NCBI GenBank assembly: GCA_052118425.1
Contig: JBQKHF010000002.1
Source of the DNA: Roseburia_C sp900315735
GTDB taxonomy: Bacteria; Bacillota; Clostridia; Lachnospirales; Lachnospiraceae
DNA: 64,000 nt
Strand: one strand, 5' to 3'
Part shown: positions 61,652 to 64,000 of the stretch, piece after piece
Layout: each line of letters begins with the position of its first letter
How positions within the stretch are numbered: the first letter of the stretch is position 1
Translations under genes and position numbers: made by a program
Notes under the pieces: generated by a model
Database searches by the model: none
Seen by the model: the letters and a program-made list of their open reading frames with translations, nothing else
Told to the model about the DNA's origin: nothing

Positions 61652-63718
61652 TTACAACACAAATTTTCCGACAACCGCTTTTAATTCTCCTGCAATCTTC
61701 TCCTGCTGGGATGACATATCCGATACTTCTCCCACAACTGCAGATACGGAATTTACAGACTGCATAATCTGTCCGCTGTTATTTACTGTATTCTGGGAAG
61801 ATTCTGCCACGCTGGATACTGCCTGGCTCATCTCATGGATAATGGTTTCTATATTGGCTGCCATCTGGGCGATATCATTGGAGAACTTTTCAATTGCCTG
61901 GGCATCATCCCCATACTGCTGTGCCACATTGACAAAGGTATCATAATCCGGTGCTACCGTATCTGTCACAAAGTTTAACATGGACTGGGACTGGTCTACA
62001 ATTCCGCCAAAGGCATGCTCTACTTCTCCGATTGTTTCTTTAATCTTATTGACTGCCGCTGTAGTCTCTCCTGCCAGATTACCGATTTCCCCGGCAACAA
62101 CTGCAAATCCCTTTCCCTGTTCTCCTGCCCGGGCGGCCTCAATGGAAGCATTTAAGGACAGTAAGTTAATCTGATCTGCGATTTCGGAAATCACTTCTGC
62201 CAATGCGCCAATGGATTTTACAACATCTGCATTCTTAATACTCTCCTCCAGACCAACTCTGTTCTGCGCTGCAAGCTTATTGGCAAGTTCATAAGCATTG
62301 CGGCTGGTATCTTCAATTCCATTTGCACGCTTCTTAATTTCTCCTGCCAGCTCCAGACTCTTTTCTGTCTCAGAAGCCAGCATATTAACCGAGGAATTCA
62401 CTTCCTCTACCGCAGCATTTACTTCTTCCGTCGCCGCACTGGAAGATGTCATATCGGAATTAACCTGATTCATCAGTGACTCTATCATCTCATAATCTTT
62501 CTTTAATTCCTCTACCGAACGCTTCAGTTCAATGCTGGAATCACTCAGAAGTTTTGCATGACCACTGATTTTTGAAATCATGTCCTTATTGTTTCCATAC
62601 ATTTCATTTAAGGACTGTCCCATTGCTCCCAGTTCATCACTGCGTCTGCTCTCCAGCGACTGTACTTTAAAGTTACCCTCTGCCAGCTGTACAGCAAAGT
62701 TCTTAACTCTATTAATCTGTCTGGAAACTGATTTTACCTGTGATAAAATCACAAGTATCATAATTATAAGGATCACTGCCGCAATGATTGCCAACTTAAT
62801 CCCAAGGCTGATAACCGGCGCATTCAGTTCTGAATTTTCAATCGCAATTCCAAGCTTCCAGTCCAGATCCGGAATTGTCTCATAATATACCGTATATCCG
62901 GTAATTCCTTCTGTAAAGCAGGCTTTTCCACTATCAGAATCTAACATTTTTGTTCCCACTTTAGCAAGGGAACTATTTTTAGAATCCGTTATTTTCTCAT
63001 TCATGATTTTACCTGAATCCTGTGTATAAAGATAGGTTCCATCCGATGAAATCAGAAATGCTTTTCCTGTTTTCCCTACTGACATCTGGCTGACCAGATT
63101 CTGAATCTCATCCAGCGTAATATCAACAGTTACGCATCCCATATAAGTTCCATCTGCACTATACATCGGTGCAGAACAGTTTACCATATCACAGTCTAAA
63201 ACCTCATCATGATATGCCTTTGTAAACTTCGGTTCTGTTTCACCATTCGAAACAATCTTGTAGAAATCCCTGCTTACATAATCATAAGAGGACTGGCTCC
63301 TGTCATAAGTCAGAATCGGCGTATCTCCATCCTTATATACATAAGGTCCTACAAAACGCTGTTTGGAGTCATACTTATTCGGTGCAAAATAAATTCCGGC
63401 ACCATAAATAAAATCCTCCTCATAAATCATGGTATTTAAGAAATTAACATATGCCAGCAGTTCCTCATTTTCATAAGTAATCCCAACGATTCCTGCCATA
63501 TGCTTTGCAAGGCTTGCCGCAGACTGCATCTGTGACTCTACCTCTGTCTTCTCGTTTTCCAGACTCAGCGTCATTTCCTTCCCAATCTCATCGTCAATAA
63601 TCTGCTTACTGGAAAATACACTGACTGCCCCTAATACAGCCATACCCAGAATCAGTACCGGGAGCATTGCACTTAACATTTTCGTGCTAATTTTCTTCCC
63701 TTTTTTCTTCTTAGCCAT
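61652..63718 (-). CDS. Methyl-accepting chemotaxis protein
   Basis: A 688-residue transmembrane receptor. TM1 is at about 14-36, an extracellular double-Cache sensor spans about 40-300 (YGAGIYFAPNKYDSKQRFVG, GYTVYYETIPDLDWKLGIAI), TM2 is at about 305-326, a HAMP domain follows (QINRVKNFAVQLAEGNF), then the signalling domain with hairpin tip INLLSLNASIEAARAGEQGK and GFAVVAGEIGNLA. The ligand is unknown. I start at ATG 63718 after GGGGGA; the 38 extra upstream residues are not receptor-like. No che genes are in the window. Confidence 0.94.
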   Translation of the reverse strand: MAKKKKGKKISTKMLSAMLPVLILGMAVLGAVSVFSSKQIIDDEIGKEMTLSLENEKTEVESQMQSAASLAKHMAGIVGITYENEELLAYVNFLNTMIYEEDFIYGAGIYFAPNKYDSKQRFVGPYVYKDGDTPILTYDRSQSSYDYVSRDFYKIVSNGETEPKFTKAYHDEVLDCDMVNCSAPMYSADGTYMGCVTVDITLDEIQNLVSQMSVGKTGKAFLISSDGTYLYTQDSGKIMNEKITDSKNSSLAKVGTKMLDSDSGKACFTEGITGYTVYYETIPDLDWKLGIAIENSELNAPVISLGIKLAIIAAVILIIMILVILSQVKSVSRQINRVKNFAVQLAEGNFKVQSLESRRSDELGAMGQSLNEMYGNNKDMISKISGHAKLLSDSSIELKRSVEELKKDYEMIESLMNQVNSDMTSSSAATEEVNAAVEEVNSSVNMLASETEKSLELAGEIKKRANGIEDTSRNAYELANKLAAQNRVGLEESIKNADVVKSIGALAEVISEIADQINLLSLNASIEAARAGEQGKGFAVVAGEIGNLAGETTAAVNKIKETIGEVEHAFGGIVDQSQSMLNFVTDTVAPDYDTFVNVAQQYGDDAQAIEKFSNDIAQMAANIETIIHEMSQAVSSVAESSQNTVNNSGQIMQSVNSVSAVVGEVSDMSSQQEKIAGELKAVVGKFVL

Positions 63719-63860
63719 AAAAATATATCCCCCGCTTTCACTAAATTGTAGTTTTGTACTTATTGCATCAACATTTAAGCAATTTAGCAATAAAAACGAG
63801 GGATTTTGCGTTAATTTTCGTAAACTTTCCACAAATCGTTCCTTAATATTTTGAAACTTT

Positions 63861-64000
63861 CTAAATATTTGTGTTGTATTCTGTCATTTTGTACGCATTT
63901 TTCAGCGTTGTTTCGAGTCTCATGTCTTTTTCGCAATCGTTTAAGTTACACTTTTCGACATATTCTTTTGCTTCTTCGGATGCAATAGAAAGCATATCGG
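63861..64000 (-). CDS. C-terminal fragment of an unidentified gene at the window edge
   Basis: An open frame enters from the right edge and ends at TAG (63861-63863). It encodes about 45 residues, beginning DMLSIASEEAKEYVEKC and ending MTEYNTNI, charged and helical-looking. The gene continues beyond the window. Too little is present for a functional call. Confidence 0.55.
   Translation of the reverse strand, partial: DMLSIASEEAKEYVEKCNLNDCEKDMRLETTLKNAYKMTEYNTNI

Overview
The window looks like a stretch of low-to-mid GC chromosome from an anaerobic, spore-forming Clostridia bacterium, most likely a member of the Lachnospiraceae. The evidence is gene content: an alpha/beta small acid-soluble spore protein, YqfC and YqfD, a SpoVB/MurJ-like flippase and a BofC-type C-terminal domain (sporulation); MreBCD, RodA, PBP2 and MinCDE in one cluster (rod shape); formate-tetrahydrofolate ligase with FolD; a homocitrate-synthase-like citrate synthase next to NADP isocitrate dehydrogenase; and a Rex redox regulator. 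The genus cannot be fixed from sequence inspection alone. Nearly all genes lie on the minus strand. No phage, insertion sequence, CRISPR array or tRNA was recognised.

Layout, left to right. 1-430 has no convincing gene but many inverted repeats and may be a structured RNA. 505-1134 is a cytidylate-kinase-like gene. 1310-6368 is a division/lipoprotein operon (HlyD-like, yggS, sepF, ylmH, lspA, rluD) with a tandem repeat at the ylmH-lspA junction. 6460-7158 holds a DUF378 gene and a small P-loop gene that converge on a shared terminator. 7241-17508 is the cell-shape and Min cluster (radC, mreBCD, PBP2, minCDE, rodA, mgsA, dacA-like). 17571-27505 is an oxidoreductase and mismatch-repair operon (two flavoproteins, mutS, mutL, miaA, a PLP enzyme). 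27607-36958 runs from rlmH through pdp, yqfC, yqfD, phoH, a degenerate HD membrane protein, ybeY, a DUF3048 lipoprotein and the flippase to a BofC-like gene.

37061-38165 is a short plus-strand pair (membrane protein, xpt). 38247-46402 holds folD, fhs, ftsK, uppP and a TepA-type peptidase. 46585-51105 holds glgA, metY, yebC and a CorC-like gene. 51172-55698 is a Rex-controlled operon (rex, coiled-coil protein, NAD(P)HX repair enzyme, alr, mazF). 55776-57728 is an ABC-F gene. 57834-61120 is a citrate-to-2-oxoglutarate operon with its own GntR regulator. 61306-61509 is the spore protein, 61652-63718 a chemoreceptor, and a gene fragment enters at the right edge.

The less ordinary points are: the structured noncoding left edge; a PgpH-position HD protein lacking the catalytic HD dyad; a solitary MazF whose ribosome-binding site lies in an inverted repeat; a start codon held in the loop of a long hairpin (BofC-like gene); a predicted leaderless rlmH; a PBP2 with an insertion of about 245 residues; a Rex box and a perfect GntR-type palindrome placed for autoregulation; and a GC-rich palindromic block in the tepA leader. 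All functional statements are by recognition of motifs and gene order; no database search was run.
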